Source of the DNA: an uncultured Celeribacter sp. | Lineage (GTDB): Bacteria; Pseudomonadota; Alphaproteobacteria; Rhodobacterales; Rhodobacteraceae | Assembly (NCBI GenBank): GCA_938008015.1 | Contig: CALLMA010000095.1 | Coordinates: forward strand, 1 to 56,406 | Reading direction: 5' to 3' | Length of the DNA stretch: 56,406 nucleotides | In this document: positions 30,902-41,857 of the stretch, in pieces | Position numbering within the stretch: position 1 is the first letter of the stretch | Layout: each line of letters starts with the position of its first letter | Position numbers and translations under genes: made by a program | The notes under the pieces: generated by a model | Databases searched by the model: none | Seen by the model: the letters and a program-made list of their open reading frames with translations, nothing else | Told to the model about the DNA's origin: nothing

Positions 30902-31354
30902 ATGTTTTTGAAATCGGCAGTTGTAGCTATTGGAGTAATTTTTGCACCATTCATGGCGCATGCTTGTGAGCTGCATATGAAGCCCGATGTTGAAATTTCC
31001 AACCCCTATGCGCGCTCTTCAGGTCCAAAAGCGAAAGTCGGAGCGGCCTTTTTCTCTATTACAAATCATAGTGAAAAGGATATTCGTTTGCTGGCGGCTC
31101 GCTCGGATGTGGCCGCGCGGACTGAAATTCACAGCCATAAAATGACAGGTGATGGCATTATGCAAATGTTTCAGCTGGAAGAAGGTATTTTAATTCCAGC
31201 AGGTGCGACGCATGACCTCAAACGGGGGGGCGATCATGTCATGCTGATGGGGCTCAAAGAATCTCTCGGTGAGAACGCAAATGTTGCAGTGACGTTGGTG
31301 TTTGAAAAAGCGGGTGAAATGGTCGTGGATATCCCCGTAGATCTTTCAAAATAG
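30902..31354 (+). CDS. PCu(A)C-type copper chaperone
   Basis: Signal peptide; NPYARSSGPKAKVGAAFFSI; H-x10-M (HSHKMTGDGIMQM); GGDHVMLMGL. Confidence 0.88.
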   Translation: MFLKSAVVAIGVIFAPFMAHACELHMKPDVEISNPYARSSGPKAKVGAAFFSITNHSEKDIRLLAARSDVAARTEIHSHKMTGDGIMQMFQLEEGILIPAGATHDLKRGGDHVMLMGLKESLGENANVAVTLVFEKAGEMVVDIPVDLSK

Positions 31355-31422
31355 CATTTAAAGAGGGGAGGCCCTCTTTCAACGCTGCGCATTATTGATT
31401 GTGCTGCGGAATTGCAGGGCGC

Positions 31423-31869
31423 TTATTTATTTAAAAGCATGCCCATGTGCTCGATGGCAAGTTGATAACCATGGGTGCCAAAACCAGCCATAACCGCATC
31501 GGCACGTTGCGAAACATAGCTGTGATGGCGGAATGTTTCACGTTTGTGGACTTGTGAAATATGTAGCTCAATCACAGGGCCATCGAAGGCATGCAACGCA
31601 TCTAAAATCGCAATGGATGTATGTGTGTAAGCGGCAGGATTGATGATGATGCCTTGCGCTTTTTCACGCGCCTCATGGATAAGTTCGACAATTTGACCTT
31701 CGTGATTGCTTTGCGCAAACACAATGTCGATCTCATGAGATTGAGCTGTTTCCAAGCATCGTTTTTCTACATCGCTCAGCGTCTGCGCCCCATAAATTTC
31801 AGGCTCTCTTTTGCCAAGAAGATTTAAATTTGGACCGTTGATGATGTAGATTGTTTTTTGCATGCTCAA
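31423..31869 (-). CDS. aroQ: 3-dehydroquinate dehydratase, type II
   Basis: [39 protein letters not shown]. Confidence 0.95.
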   Translation of the reverse strand: MSMQKTIYIINGPNLNLLGKREPEIYGAQTLSDVEKRCLETAQSHEIDIVFAQSNHEGQIVELIHEAREKAQGIIINPAAYTHTSIAILDALHAFDGPVIELHISQVHKRETFRHHSYVSQRADAVMAGFGTHGYQLAIEHMGMLLNK

Positions 31870-31973
31870 TTACCTATCTAAGATAGCCTATCATTGGCAG
31901 TAAAGGGCTTGCAGTGCAAGGCTTAGAGATGCAAAAGACATTTTCAAGCGTTTAAGTTTTGAAGGAATAAACC

Positions 31974-32612
31974 ATGAGCGATGTTGCACAAATTACACCT
32001 GAACAAGTGGCCCAATATTTCACACGCGCTGATGGGGATTATGTTTTTGCGCGCTGGGGTCGACCAATTGCACCCGTTGTTTTTGGCGTTGAAGATGAGA
32101 CACTTCAGGTTTTCAAAGGAGCAATCGAAGCTTGCGTTGCAATCGCTGGGCATACAATTTCTGAAACGGATCCGGAGCTCGGCGCAAATTTTATGGTCTT
32201 TTTCTTGAGTGATTGGCAAGAATTACTCGATGTGCCAGATTTGGGAGAAATTATTCCTGAGATTTCAAATAAGGTGACGCAGTTACAGGAGCGGCAAGCG
32301 CATCAATACCGAGCATTCCGCTTTGATGAACAAGGCGCGATCAAAGCGTGCTTCACGTTTATCAAAATGGGCGGCGCTATGGATGAAGTGCCAGCGGAAG
32401 TGATTGCGCTTTCTCAAGCGGCGCAGGCAATGTTATTGTGGTCTGATTGTGCATTTACGCAAGATAGTCCGCTCGCGCAAAGTGAGTTAGGCCCTATTCT
32501 TCGTCCCGATGTCGCTAATCTTTTGCGGGCTGCTTATAATCCCTTATTACCTGTCGCTGATCGTGATAGTGCACATTCTTTGCGATTATACGCGCGCCTC
32601 ATTGCGCAATAG
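31974..32612 (+). CDS. Conserved hypothetical protein
   Basis: Complete ORF with coding-like composition; function not recognised. Confidence 0.65.
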   Translation: MSDVAQITPEQVAQYFTRADGDYVFARWGRPIAPVVFGVEDETLQVFKGAIEACVAIAGHTISETDPELGANFMVFFLSDWQELLDVPDLGEIIPEISNKVTQLQERQAHQYRAFRFDEQGAIKACFTFIKMGGAMDEVPAEVIALSQAAQAMLLWSDCAFTQDSPLAQSELGPILRPDVANLLRAAYNPLLPVADRDSAHSLRLYARLIAQ

Positions 32613-32631
32613 GGGCCTGCATATTCTCTCG

Positions 32632-32713
32632 ACAATGTTCGATTTGTGCAAGTATCGCTATCGAATTCAGTAAATAATTGAAATTTATATTGCGTTTGTA
32701 CAATGTTCGATTT
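32632..32713. repeat. 14-bp direct repeat ACAATGTTCGATTT upstream of the tol-pal operon
   Basis: Exact copies at 32632-32645 and 32700-32713. Confidence 0.6.
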
Positions 32714-32754
32714 TTATATCGGTCGTGACGCCAATGTTAGAAAAGGTTCGAAAA

Positions 32755-33141
32755 ATGCATAAATTTTCTGTCCGCGTGTATTATGAAGACACAGATTTAG
32801 CTGGAATCGTCTATTACGCGAATTATCTCAAATTCATCGAGCGCGCGCGCACAGAATGGGTGCGCGCTATTGGTGTTGATCAAGGGAAGCTCTTAGAGGA
32901 AGAGGGCTTGGTTTTTGCCGTCAAGCGCGTTGAGGCAGATTATAATATGCCAGCAAAGTTTGATGATGAATTGATTGTCGAAACCTTGCTTGAAGCACAA
33001 ACAGGCGCGCGTTTGATTTTAAAGCAACTTGTCAAACGTGGCGAGGAAGTCCTTTTTGAAGCTTTGGTAACGATCGTAACCTTGACGGAGACTGGCGCGC
33101 CAGCACGCCTTCCAGCAATAATTCGCCGAAATTTACATTAG
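32755..33141 (+). CDS. ybgC: Tol-Pal-associated acyl-CoA thioesterase
   Basis: VRVYYEDTDLAGIVYYANYLKFIERARTEW hotdog motif. Confidence 0.95.
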   Translation: MHKFSVRVYYEDTDLAGIVYYANYLKFIERARTEWVRAIGVDQGKLLEEEGLVFAVKRVEADYNMPAKFDDELIVETLLEAQTGARLILKQLVKRGEEVLFEALVTIVTLTETGAPARLPAIIRRNLH

Positions 33142-33282
33142 TAAACAGCCCTTTTATTTGTGCGTAGATTTCTGCAATAAAATGGTTTAAGGATATTTCT
33201 ATTAAGAAAGCTCTCAAAGAAGGGCTATAGGCAAAAGCAAAGTGGCCTTGCTATCTTTGCGTATTAATAAAGAGCAGGTTCA

Positions 33283-33978
33283 ATGGACCAACATACAATA
33301 GCTATGGCACATGAGATTGATTTCTCATTGCTCGCGCTGTTCATGCGCGCAACATTCACAGTCAAAATTGTGATGATTATGCTAATCATCGCGTCTTTTT
33401 GGTCGTGGTCGATTATTATACAAAAAGCGATTACAATTAGAAAATCGCGCCTCCAAGCCCAGAGTTTTGATCAGGCCTTTTGGTCTGGCGAGCCGCTTGA
33501 TGAGCTTTATGATGCCTTGCAAGATAGAGCTTTGACAGCGCCAGAAGAAATTTTTTGCGCGGGTATGGGCGAATGGCGCCGCTCTCATAAAGAAGATGGC
33601 GCCCTAATTGCTGGTGCACAAGCGCGGATTGATCGCTCAATGGATGTGGCAATTGCCAAGGAAGCGGAGAAGATGACATCTGGTCTGTCTTTTCTTGCTA
33701 CAGTTGGTTCCACTGCCCCCTTTATTGGCCTTTTTGGTACCGTTTGGGGCATTAAGACGGCCTTTGAAGATATTGCACTTGCGCAATCGACGAACTTAGC
33801 CGTTGTGGCGCCAGGTATCGCGGAAGCGCTTCTAGCGACAGCTTTAGGGCTATTGGCGGCCATCCCTGCGGTTGTTTTCTTCAATAAGCTGAATGCTGAC
33901 AGTGAGCGGATTTTGGGAGGCTATGAAGCCTTTGCAGATGAGTTTCATACGCTTCTATCGCGCGAATTGGATGGATGA
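33283..33978 (+). CDS. tolQ: TolQ
   Basis: SFLATVGSTAPFIGLFGTVWGI; synteny. Confidence 0.96.
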   Translation: MDQHTIAMAHEIDFSLLALFMRATFTVKIVMIMLIIASFWSWSIIIQKAITIRKSRLQAQSFDQAFWSGEPLDELYDALQDRALTAPEEIFCAGMGEWRRSHKEDGALIAGAQARIDRSMDVAIAKEAEKMTSGLSFLATVGSTAPFIGLFGTVWGIKTAFEDIALAQSTNLAVVAPGIAEALLATALGLLAAIPAVVFFNKLNADSERILGGYEAFADEFHTLLSRELDG

Positions 33979-33981
33979 TCG

Positions 33982-34461
33982 ATGGGGGCGGGCACAACAC
34001 AATCGACAGGCAAGCAAACGAGACGCAGGCGTTCGCGCCGGCAGGCTGCGGCGATGAGTGAAATCAATGTCACGCCTTTTGTGGATGTGATGTTGGTTCT
34101 TCTGATTATATTTATGGTTGCAGCGCCTTTGGTTCAATCAGGTGTCTCGGTTGAACTGCCTGAAACTGCTGCCGCTGCTTTGCCGCAAAATGAGCAGCAA
34201 GACGAACCTCTGACAGTGACTTTGAAAGCCGATGGCCAAGTTTTACTGATGTCAAATGAAGAGCCTGTTGAAAATATTATTTCGAGCTTGCGGGCGATTG
34301 CGGCTCAGAGGACAGATAATCAAATATATCTGCGTGCGGATGGCTCTGTGCCTTATGAGCGTGTTGCGCAGCTTATGGGCGCTTTAAATGCGGGCGGTTT
34401 CAATAAGATAAACTTTGTGACCGAGCAAGGTGGCCCAAGTTTTGATGGATCAGACGGATAG
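33982..34461 (+). CDS. tolR: TolR
   Basis: AMSEINVTPFVDVMLVLLIIFMVAAPL. Confidence 0.96.
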   Translation: MGAGTTQSTGKQTRRRRSRRQAAAMSEINVTPFVDVMLVLLIIFMVAAPLVQSGVSVELPETAAAALPQNEQQDEPLTVTLKADGQVLLMSNEEPVENIISSLRAIAAQRTDNQIYLRADGSVPYERVAQLMGALNAGGFNKINFVTEQGGPSFDGSDG

Positions 34462-34471
34462 GCGCGTTCTG

Positions 34472-35545
34472 ATGAAACTCTCAATAGGGCAAATCATCTC
34501 TGGTGTCGGGCATGGGGCTCTCATAGGGTATGCTATGTTGGGCGAAGTGTTCTCAACGCCTGAACGCGATGCGCCGATTTCAGTTCAAGAAGTATCCCTT
34601 ATGACAGAAGCTCAATTTGCGGCGCTTACGCAAGAGCCAGTCGCCCCGACATTATCAGAGCAGGCGCCAAATTTAAGGCCGGTTGTCTCCGATAGCGCCC
34701 CCCTTTCTGCTGATCCGCCGCGGGTGCAGCCTCCCGTGTCGCGGCCTCCAATCCCCTCGCCTGAGCCCGTACTTGAAGATGTTGGTGCGGGTTTGCCTGA
34801 CGTCCCGAATAGGCCCCCAGCGCCGAGGCCAATTCCAAGGATTTCGGATCGTGTTGTGATAAATGAACAGCCTGAGCCAACTGAGCGTCCAGATCTCGTG
34901 CAAGAGCAAGCTACAAGTGAGCAAGTTTCTGAGAATATTGTGGAAGAAGCCGTTGAGCAAACAACACGCTTAGAAGAATCGACTACTGAAATTATTCCCG
35001 AAGTTATCCAGCCTGCCGGCATATCAACCTCGCCAAGGCCACGTGTGAAACCAGCTCCTCCTATTCGCGAAGCGCAAAATATTGAAGAAGATATTCAAGA
35101 TATTAAAGACGCGCAGGTCGATATTTCTGAAGTGGCGGCAGATGCTTTAGCTTTGGCGGCAGCTGATTTATTGGCGCAGGCGGCCTCTGATTTAAGTGGG
35201 GCGGAGAGTGCGCCCATAGGGGCGCCAATTACCAGCGGTGAGCGCGAAGGCGTGCGTGTGGCTTTGCGCCAGTGCTGGAGTGTTGGGCGGATGTCTTCAG
35301 AGGCGATGCGCACGATTGTCACAGTGGGCGTCACAATGAATGAAGATGGCACCCCAGATGTTGCATCTATTTCTTTGTTGGGTCATCAAGGTGGCACAGA
35401 TGCAAGCGCGAGGTTGGCTTTCGAAGTGGCGCGTAGTGCGATTATTCGCTGCGGTGCGAGAGGCTTTCCATTGCCAGCTGAAAAATATGCGCAATGGCGC
35501 GAGTTAGAGCTTAGTTTTGATCCAGAGAATATGAGGTCCAGGTGA
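34472..35545 (+). CDS. tolA: TolA-like cell envelope protein
   Basis: Position between tolR and tolB; N-terminal hydrophobic segment; Pro-rich then Ala/acidic linker; TonB/TolA-like C-terminal domain. Confidence 0.8.
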   Translation: MKLSIGQIISGVGHGALIGYAMLGEVFSTPERDAPISVQEVSLMTEAQFAALTQEPVAPTLSEQAPNLRPVVSDSAPLSADPPRVQPPVSRPPIPSPEPVLEDVGAGLPDVPNRPPAPRPIPRISDRVVINEQPEPTERPDLVQEQATSEQVSENIVEEAVEQTTRLEESTTEIIPEVIQPAGISTSPRPRVKPAPPIREAQNIEEDIQDIKDAQVDISEVAADALALAAADLLAQAASDLSGAESAPIGAPITSGEREGVRVALRQCWSVGRMSSEAMRTIVTVGVTMNEDGTPDVASISLLGHQGGTDASARLAFEVARSAIIRCGARGFPLPAEKYAQWRELELSFDPENMRSR

Positions 35546-36873
35546 GATATTTAAAAGTTATTATACAAGCGGTTGCGATTATGATTGTCTCCATAACGCC
35601 CATGTTTTCTCAAACGTCAGGACCGCTCCGCATTGATATCACGCAAGGTGTCATTGAGCCTGTGCCAATTGCCCTTCCGGAATTTATTGCACAAACGCCG
35701 CAAGCTGAAAAATTGGCGCGTCAAATTTCGCAGGTTATTTTAGATGATTTGGTTGGCACAGGGCTTTTTCGAGCCATCCCATCATCGGCATATATTTCCA
35801 AAATTACGAGTTTTGATTCACCCGTTCAATATAGTGATTGGAAGGCAATCAATGCGCAAATGCTGCTAACAGGTGCCGTTGCAGTCGATTCTGCGGGCAA
35901 TGTGAGTGTTAAATTCAGAAGTTTTGACGTCTTCGCTGGCGCTCAGCTTGGTCAGGGATTGCAATTTGGTGGCACAGATAAAAATTGGCGCCGAATAGCG
36001 CATAAAGTTGCGGATCAGGCTTATATTCGTTTGACGGGCGAGGGGGGCTATTTTGATAGCCGCGTTGTGTTCGTAAGCCAAACTGGGCCTAAGAATGACC
36101 GCAAGAAACGCCTTGCGATCATGGATTACGATGGCGCAAATGTGCAATATCTTACAGATGACAACCATATCGTCTTTGCGCCGCGCTTCTCTCCAACGGG
36201 AGAGCGGGTGCTTTATACCTCATATGAGACGGGCGTTCCTCAGATAACAATGCTCAACGTCGGCTCTGTGACGCGCTCACGCTTGCCTGTGCCTGCGGGG
36301 GCCGTGACCTTTGCTCCACGCTTTTCGCCCAATGGAAAATCTGTGCTCTATTCTTTGACGACAGGCGCGAATACGGATCTTTATCAAATGGATATTGCTT
36401 CGGGACAGTCAAAACGCCTAACATCAACGCCGGCCATTGAAACAGCGCCAAGCTATTCTCCCGATGGATCTAAAATTGTGTTTGAATCTGATCGTTCAGG
36501 GACACAACAACTTTATATCATGAATGCAAGCGGCGGTGCCGCCCAAAGGATTTCTTTCGGGCAGGGGCGATATGGCACGCCTGTTTGGTCTCCGAGGGGG
36601 GATCTTATTGCGTTTACGAAGCAAGCGAATGGCCGCTTTCATATTGGCGTCATGCGCACCGATGGTTCTGAAGAGCGATTGTTGACGGCGTCTTTCTTGG
36701 ATGAAGGTCCAACGTGGTCTCCCAATGGGCGCGTTGTTATGTTCACGCGTGAAACTCAAGGTTCCAATGGTGAGAGTGCTTTATATTCAGTGGATATAAC
36801 GGGCCGAAACCTTAAGCGCGTTCCATTGCGCGACGGCGCATCCGATCCTGCATGGTCGCCTTTGTTGAAATAG
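35542..36873 (+). CDS. tolB: Tol-Pal system beta-propeller protein TolB
   Basis: Repeated FAPRFSPxGxxVLY / [23 protein letters not shown] blades. Confidence 0.96.
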   Translation: MRYLKVIIQAVAIMIVSITPMFSQTSGPLRIDITQGVIEPVPIALPEFIAQTPQAEKLARQISQVILDDLVGTGLFRAIPSSAYISKITSFDSPVQYSDWKAINAQMLLTGAVAVDSAGNVSVKFRSFDVFAGAQLGQGLQFGGTDKNWRRIAHKVADQAYIRLTGEGGYFDSRVVFVSQTGPKNDRKKRLAIMDYDGANVQYLTDDNHIVFAPRFSPTGERVLYTSYETGVPQITMLNVGSVTRSRLPVPAGAVTFAPRFSPNGKSVLYSLTTGANTDLYQMDIASGQSKRLTSTPAIETAPSYSPDGSKIVFESDRSGTQQLYIMNASGGAAQRISFGQGRYGTPVWSPRGDLIAFTKQANGRFHIGVMRTDGSEERLLTASFLDEGPTWSPNGRVVMFTRETQGSNGESALYSVDITGRNLKRVPLRDGASDPAWSPLLK

Positions 36874-36961
36874 CTTGTAAATATATCACAAACATTTCAA
36901 ATGGCGTAAGCGTGCAAAACGCAGGCAAATGTTAAAAGCTTCCAAACAGGAGGAAATGAAG

Positions 36962-37510
36962 ATGAAACGAACAAAAAACAACGCGAAAGCAATGGCCCTT
37001 ATTATTGCAATGGGAATGGTAAGTGCCTGTACGCAACCTGGCGGGTTTGGCTCAGCTTTTGATAGAGATGGTGCGAATGGCGCAGGCTCAGGTGCCGGCG
37101 GCGTTGTTGCAGGATCTGCTTCTGATCCACAGTCTCCTGCTTATTTCAATCAAACGATTGGTGATCGAATTTTCTTCGCGGTCGATCAATCCACTTTGAG
37201 CGATGAGGCGCGCGGTGTCTTAGCGCAGCAGGCGCAGTGGCTTGCAAAAAATCCGTCTTATGCGGCGGTGATTGAAGGGCATGCCGATGAGCAAGGCACG
37301 CGAGAGTATAACTTCGCTTTGTCTTCACGAAGAGCGGCGGCGGTTCAAACGTTTTTGATTTCTCAAGGTGTTGAGCCTCAACGCATCAAGACTATTCCCT
37401 TTGGCAAAGAGCGCCCTGTTGCAGTATGTTCTTCGGAAAGCTGCTATGCGCAAAACCGCCGTGGTGTGACAATTGTTTCCTCAGATGCGTTTTCATCTGC
37501 TAATCTCTAA
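36962..37510 (+). CDS. pal: Peptidoglycan-associated lipoprotein Pal
   Basis: Lipobox-like MVSAC; OmpA-like YAAVIEGHADEQGTREYNFALSSRRA. Confidence 0.95.
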   Translation: MKRTKNNAKAMALIIAMGMVSACTQPGGFGSAFDRDGANGAGSGAGGVVAGSASDPQSPAYFNQTIGDRIFFAVDQSTLSDEARGVLAQQAQWLAKNPSYAAVIEGHADEQGTREYNFALSSRRAAAVQTFLISQGVEPQRIKTIPFGKERPVAVCSSESCYAQNRRGVTIVSSDAFSSANL

Positions 37511-37584
37511 GCGCAGACCTTGTTAATGGGCGGCTGTAGCGCGGCATTTGTTGTTCTGGAAGTTATGTAAAGGAGTGAGTTTAT

Positions 37585-38418
37585 ATGTTGAATAAGTTTT
37601 TAAAAGCTTGCGTCTTTGCATGTGGCTCTTTCGTGGCCTTGCCTCTTTTTGCGCAACAAGAGCAAACTCTTGCAGATATTCGTCAGCAGGCGGCGCTGCT
37701 TTCTGTAGAAATTCAAACGCTCAAAGGCGAATTGACATCGAGTGATAATCTTTTGCCTTTAGCATTGACGCAGACCACATTAGAGCGCGTTGATTTGCTT
37801 GAAGTTGCTTTAGCGCAATTGACCGCGAGATCAGAAGAATTAGAGCACCGTTTAGAGCGCACCATTAAAAGTGGCACAAATGAGCTTGATGATATAAATT
37901 TCCGCTTATGTGAGTTGGAAGCCGCTTGCGATATCGCAGCCCTTCCTCCGCTTCAGCCTTTAGATGGTTCTGCGAGTACTGATAATTTTGTGAATCCATT
38001 AAATCCTTCGGTTGAAGTACCATCCCAATTGGCTCTGACGGAGCAAGGTGATTTTGATAAGGCGTTTGCTCTCTTTGAAGGGGGTGATTTTAACGGCTCG
38101 GCGCGTGCTTTTGAGAGCTTCACGCAGACCTATACAGGCGGTGCTTTAAATAGCGATGCACATTATTACCGTGGGGAAGCTCTTAAAAAACTAGGGAATG
38201 AAAAGGAAGCGGCGCGGGCGTATTTAGCCAGTTTTGTGGAATATCGTGATGGGCCGCGCGCGCCGGATGCTTTGTTGAGTTTGGGAAGTTCTCTTGTGGC
38301 GTTGCAGCAAGTTCAACAAGGGTGCGAAATTCTCTTTGAAATTCAACGTCGTTTTCCAGATACAGATCACTCCAGAAAAGCCAGTTCAAAAATTTCGAGT
38401 TTAGGGTGCGCCTCTTAG
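37585..38418 (+). CDS. ybgF: Tol-Pal system protein YbgF/CpoB
   Basis: Signal peptide, coiled coil, C-terminal TPR repeats; follows pal. Confidence 0.9.
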   Translation: MLNKFLKACVFACGSFVALPLFAQQEQTLADIRQQAALLSVEIQTLKGELTSSDNLLPLALTQTTLERVDLLEVALAQLTARSEELEHRLERTIKSGTNELDDINFRLCELEAACDIAALPPLQPLDGSASTDNFVNPLNPSVEVPSQLALTEQGDFDKAFALFEGGDFNGSARAFESFTQTYTGGALNSDAHYYRGEALKKLGNEKEAARAYLASFVEYRDGPRAPDALLSLGSSLVALQQVQQGCEILFEIQRRFPDTDHSRKASSKISSLGCAS

Positions 38419-38436
38419 GCTGCCTTGGATGTTCTC

Positions 38437-39714
38437 ATGAATATTGAGGCGCAATTCGACGCAGGGCTCTGCGGGTGCTTTGGTTTAAGCCGACAAGTGC
38501 GAACGAATTTCCAAAATGTGACCAAAATTGGTGCGGCTATTTCGGGCGGTGGTGATAGCATCGCTTTGCTCCATCTGCTCGATGGTTGGTGTGAGGATAA
38601 AGGCTATGGGCTTGAGGCGGTGAGCGTTGATCATGGATTGCGTCCAGAAGCGAGGGCTGAGGCTGAATTTGCCGGCACTGTTGCTCAGGGTTTGGGGCGA
38701 GGTCATGAGATATTATTTTGGGGCGGATATTCAGGGCGTGGTAATCTGCAAGATTGTGCGCGCAAAGCACGCTATAAATTAATGGCCGCATGGGCGCGAG
38801 AAAATGGCATTTCACACGTTGCTTTAGGCCACACTGCTGATGATCAATTTGAAACATTTATGATGCGCTTGGGGCGCTCTGCCGGGGTTGATGGGCTTGC
38901 GGGGATGTCGCCTGTGCGCGTGGTTGATGGGGTCGCTTTTATACGGCCAATGTTGGGCATGGGGCGTGATGAGCTGCGTGAGTATCTTTGCCGCCGAAAG
39001 CAAGGGTGGATTGACGATCCCTCGAATGAGAATGAAGAGTTTGACCGGATAAAGATACGCAAAGCGCGCGGTGCTTTAGAGGCGCTAGGATTTTCTTCAC
39101 GAACCATAGTGCAAGTGGCGCAAAATATGGCGGATGCGAAAGAGGCATTGAATGCATCGGTTCTTGATTTGGCAAAATCCTCGGTTCATTTTGAATATGG
39201 TGATCTTTTGATTGCGAGAGAGGCCTTTCTTGCGGCGCCGTTCGAAATACAACGCAGGCTGCTTATTAAGGCGATGCATTGGATTTCATCGCAGAGGTAT
39301 TCTCCGCGCGCGCAAAAACTGCAAATTTTATTGGATGCGATTGCGGATAAAAAGAGCGGCGTCTTGCAAGGTGTGCGTCTGCTTCCCAAGGGGGAATATG
39401 TTCGCATGGTTCGTGAATGCAATGCTGTAAAAGATCACATAGCTCAGATTGGCGAGCTTTGGGATGGGCGCTGGATTTTGCGCTGGGATGGGCAAAGCGA
39501 TGACAATATTCATGTGCGTGCCTTGGGCGATAAAGGTTTAAAGCAAATTGAAGATCGGCGTTTATATTTGGTCCCTCATGCCAGTTTAAAGGCGAGCCCT
39601 GCTTTGTTTGAAGGGGATAGGTTGCTTGCTGCCCCTCTTGCGCAATTTGGAAAAGCGGCGCTCAAATTGCAGAAAGATGAACGCAATTTCTTTACTTCGC
39701 TTTTATCTCATTGA
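38437..39714 (+). CDS. tilS: tRNA(Ile)-lysidine synthase TilS
   Basis: AISGGGDSIALLHLL P-loop; SVDHGLRPEA; HTADDQFETFMMRL. Confidence 0.93.
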   Translation: MNIEAQFDAGLCGCFGLSRQVRTNFQNVTKIGAAISGGGDSIALLHLLDGWCEDKGYGLEAVSVDHGLRPEARAEAEFAGTVAQGLGRGHEILFWGGYSGRGNLQDCARKARYKLMAAWARENGISHVALGHTADDQFETFMMRLGRSAGVDGLAGMSPVRVVDGVAFIRPMLGMGRDELREYLCRRKQGWIDDPSNENEEFDRIKIRKARGALEALGFSSRTIVQVAQNMADAKEALNASVLDLAKSSVHFEYGDLLIAREAFLAAPFEIQRRLLIKAMHWISSQRYSPRAQKLQILLDAIADKKSGVLQGVRLLPKGEYVRMVRECNAVKDHIAQIGELWDGRWILRWDGQSDDNIHVRALGDKGLKQIEDRRLYLVPHASLKASPALFEGDRLLAAPLAQFGKAALKLQKDERNFFTSLLSH

Positions 39715-39814
39715 ACTTATCGTTACGATCCCTATTTATGTAGCAAGACCGCATTGAAATGCGGAAGTTTTACGCGCCCTGCTCAGTGGGCGGTCATAAT
39801 TGGAGGTATCCCCT

Positions 39815-41740
39815 TTGGGTAACGCACGCAATCTCGCTTTTTGGCTTGTACTTTTGATGATGGTACTTGTCGTATTTCAAATGTTTGGCGGCAATTCTTC
39901 GTCATCTGATAGTTTGCCTTATTCCGATTTCTTGGAAAGAGTTGAGGGCGGGGAGATCCAATCTGTTGCTGTGGATGGTGAGAAGGTTTTCTTCTCCGTC
40001 GACAACAATAATTTATACACGATCAACCCTAATGATTCCAACTTGATTGAGCGATTGATTGAAAAAGGCGTCAATATCGAAGGGCAGCCGCAAGAGCAAA
40101 GCACGCTGACTTCGATCTTGCTGTCTCTCTTGCCATTCGCACTCATCGTTGGGGTTTGGATCTTCTTTATGAACCGCATGCAAGGCAAAGGCGGCGGCGG
40201 TGCGATGGGATTTGGAAAATCGCGCGCCAAGCTTTTGACCGAGAAGCAAGGCAAAGTCACTTTTGATGATGTTGCAGGGATTGATGAAGCGAAAGAAGAG
40301 CTTGAAGAGATTGTTGAGTTCCTTCGTAATCCGCAAAAATATTCCGCGCTGGGGGGCAAAATTCCGAAAGGCGCATTGCTTGAGGGCCCTCCAGGGACAG
40401 GTAAAACATTGCTCGCACGTGCGATTGCCGGCGAAGCGGGTGTGCCATTTTTCACGATTTCTGGTTCAGACTTTGTTGAAATGTTCGTAGGCGTTGGTGC
40501 CTCTCGTGTGCGCGATATGTTTGAACAAGCGAAAAAGAATGCGCCTTGTATCCTCTTCATCGATGAAATTGATGCGGTCGGCCGTTCGCGTGGCTCTGGC
40601 TATGGTGGGGGCAATGATGAGCGTGAGCAAACATTGAACCAGCTACTTGTCGAAATGGATGGTTTTGAATCCAATGAAGGGATCATCATCGTTGCGGCGA
40701 CAAACCGCCGCGATGTGCTCGATCCTGCTCTCCTGCGCCCAGGCCGATTTGACCGTCAGGTGACAGTGCCAAATCCTGATATTAAAGGCCGTGAGAAAAT
40801 TCTTGGTGTGCATTCAAGAAAAGTCCCGCTTGGTCCGAATGTTGATCTGCGCATCATCGCGCGAGGCACACCTGGATTTTCAGGTGCCGAACTTGCAAAC
40901 CTTGTGAATGAAGCCGCCCTCAATGCGGCGCGCACGGGGCGTCGCCAAGTCATGATGGAAGACTTTAATAACGCACGTGATAAGATCATCATGGGGGCTG
41001 AACGCCGCTCGAAAGTACGTGCGCAAGAGCTCATCGAACGCGTTGCGTATCATGAAGCAGGGCATGCTGTTGTTGGTCTTTCGCTTCCAAAATGTGATCC
41101 AGTGTATAAGGCGACAATTATTGCCCGTGGTTTTGCAGAAGGTATGGTTGTTTCCTTGCCAGATACAGACCGTGTATTGACGCTCAAAGATGAGCTCGAA
41201 CAAAAAATCGCCATGACGATGGGCGGGAAAGCGGCTGAGCTGATCAAATACGGTGAAGATGCGGTTTCCAATGGTGCTGGCGGTGATATCCAGCAAGCAT
41301 CTGCAAGCGCGCGCGCAATGGTGCTGCGCTGGGGGATGTCTGATAAAGTCGGCAATATTGATTATGCGGAAGCGCATTCTGGATATAGCGGCAATACAGC
41401 GGGTTTCTCCGTTTCAGCTCAGACGAAAGAGTTGATTGAATCTGAAGTGAAGCGCCTTGTTGATGAAGGCCTCGAACGCGCATTGCAAATTCTTACTGAA
41501 CGTAAAGTGGAATGGGAACGCCTTGCGCAAGGCCTGCTTGAATACGAGACTCTTACGGGCGAAGAAATTGATAAAGTCATGAAAGGCGAGTCTTTGGATG
41601 CTGAGGAAGCTGAAGAAGAGACGGTTTCTTCTGTGACGGCTATTCCTAAGACACGGGCAAAAGCGAAGGCTGAGCCTGAGGCTGCCGAGCAAAGTGAAAA
41701 GGAAACTTCATCTGACAAAGATGAAGATAAGCCTGAGTAA
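39815..41740 (+). CDS. ftsH: ATP-dependent zinc metalloprotease FtsH (TTG start)
   Basis: [31 protein letters not shown] near 39802-39806 precedes TTG 39815. Confidence 0.96.
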   Translation: MGNARNLAFWLVLLMMVLVVFQMFGGNSSSSDSLPYSDFLERVEGGEIQSVAVDGEKVFFSVDNNNLYTINPNDSNLIERLIEKGVNIEGQPQEQSTLTSILLSLLPFALIVGVWIFFMNRMQGKGGGGAMGFGKSRAKLLTEKQGKVTFDDVAGIDEAKEELEEIVEFLRNPQKYSALGGKIPKGALLEGPPGTGKTLLARAIAGEAGVPFFTISGSDFVEMFVGVGASRVRDMFEQAKKNAPCILFIDEIDAVGRSRGSGYGGGNDEREQTLNQLLVEMDGFESNEGIIIVAATNRRDVLDPALLRPGRFDRQVTVPNPDIKGREKILGVHSRKVPLGPNVDLRIIARGTPGFSGAELANLVNEAALNAARTGRRQVMMEDFNNARDKIIMGAERRSKVRAQELIERVAYHEAGHAVVGLSLPKCDPVYKATIIARGFAEGMVVSLPDTDRVLTLKDELEQKIAMTMGGKAAELIKYGEDAVSNGAGGDIQQASASARAMVLRWGMSDKVGNIDYAEAHSGYSGNTAGFSVSAQTKELIESEVKRLVDEGLERALQILTERKVEWERLAQGLLEYETLTGEEIDKVMKGESLDAEEAEEETVSSVTAIPKTRAKAKAEPEAAEQSEKETSSDKDEDKPE

Positions 41741-41762
41741 GTTACGCCTCTTTAGAAAAATG

Positions 41763-41793
41763 AAAGCCGCACCTATTTGGTGCGGCTTTTTTT
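41763..41793 (+). terminator. Rho-independent terminator after ftsH
   Basis: AAAGCCGCACCTATTTGGTGCGGCTTTTTTT. Confidence 0.88.
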
Positions 41794-41857
41794 ATGCGTT
41801 ACGGATTGCTATGATCGGTTTCCTTAAGAGTAGATCATCAATCGAGCGCCGATCTTC

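Noticed and set aside
31359-31379. Hairpin AAAGAGGGG-AGG-CCCTCTTT after the copper chaperone gene
   Set aside because: Short, with no T-tract; could be a weak terminator but not enough support to call
34612-35022. 136-aa antisense ORF in tolA
   Set aside because: Mirror of the Pro-rich tolA segment, Ser/Gly-rich, no ribosome site
39919-40560. 213-aa minus-strand ORF inside ftsH
   Set aside because: Fully antisense to a well-supported gene, low-complexity Ser/Pro product, no recognisable domain
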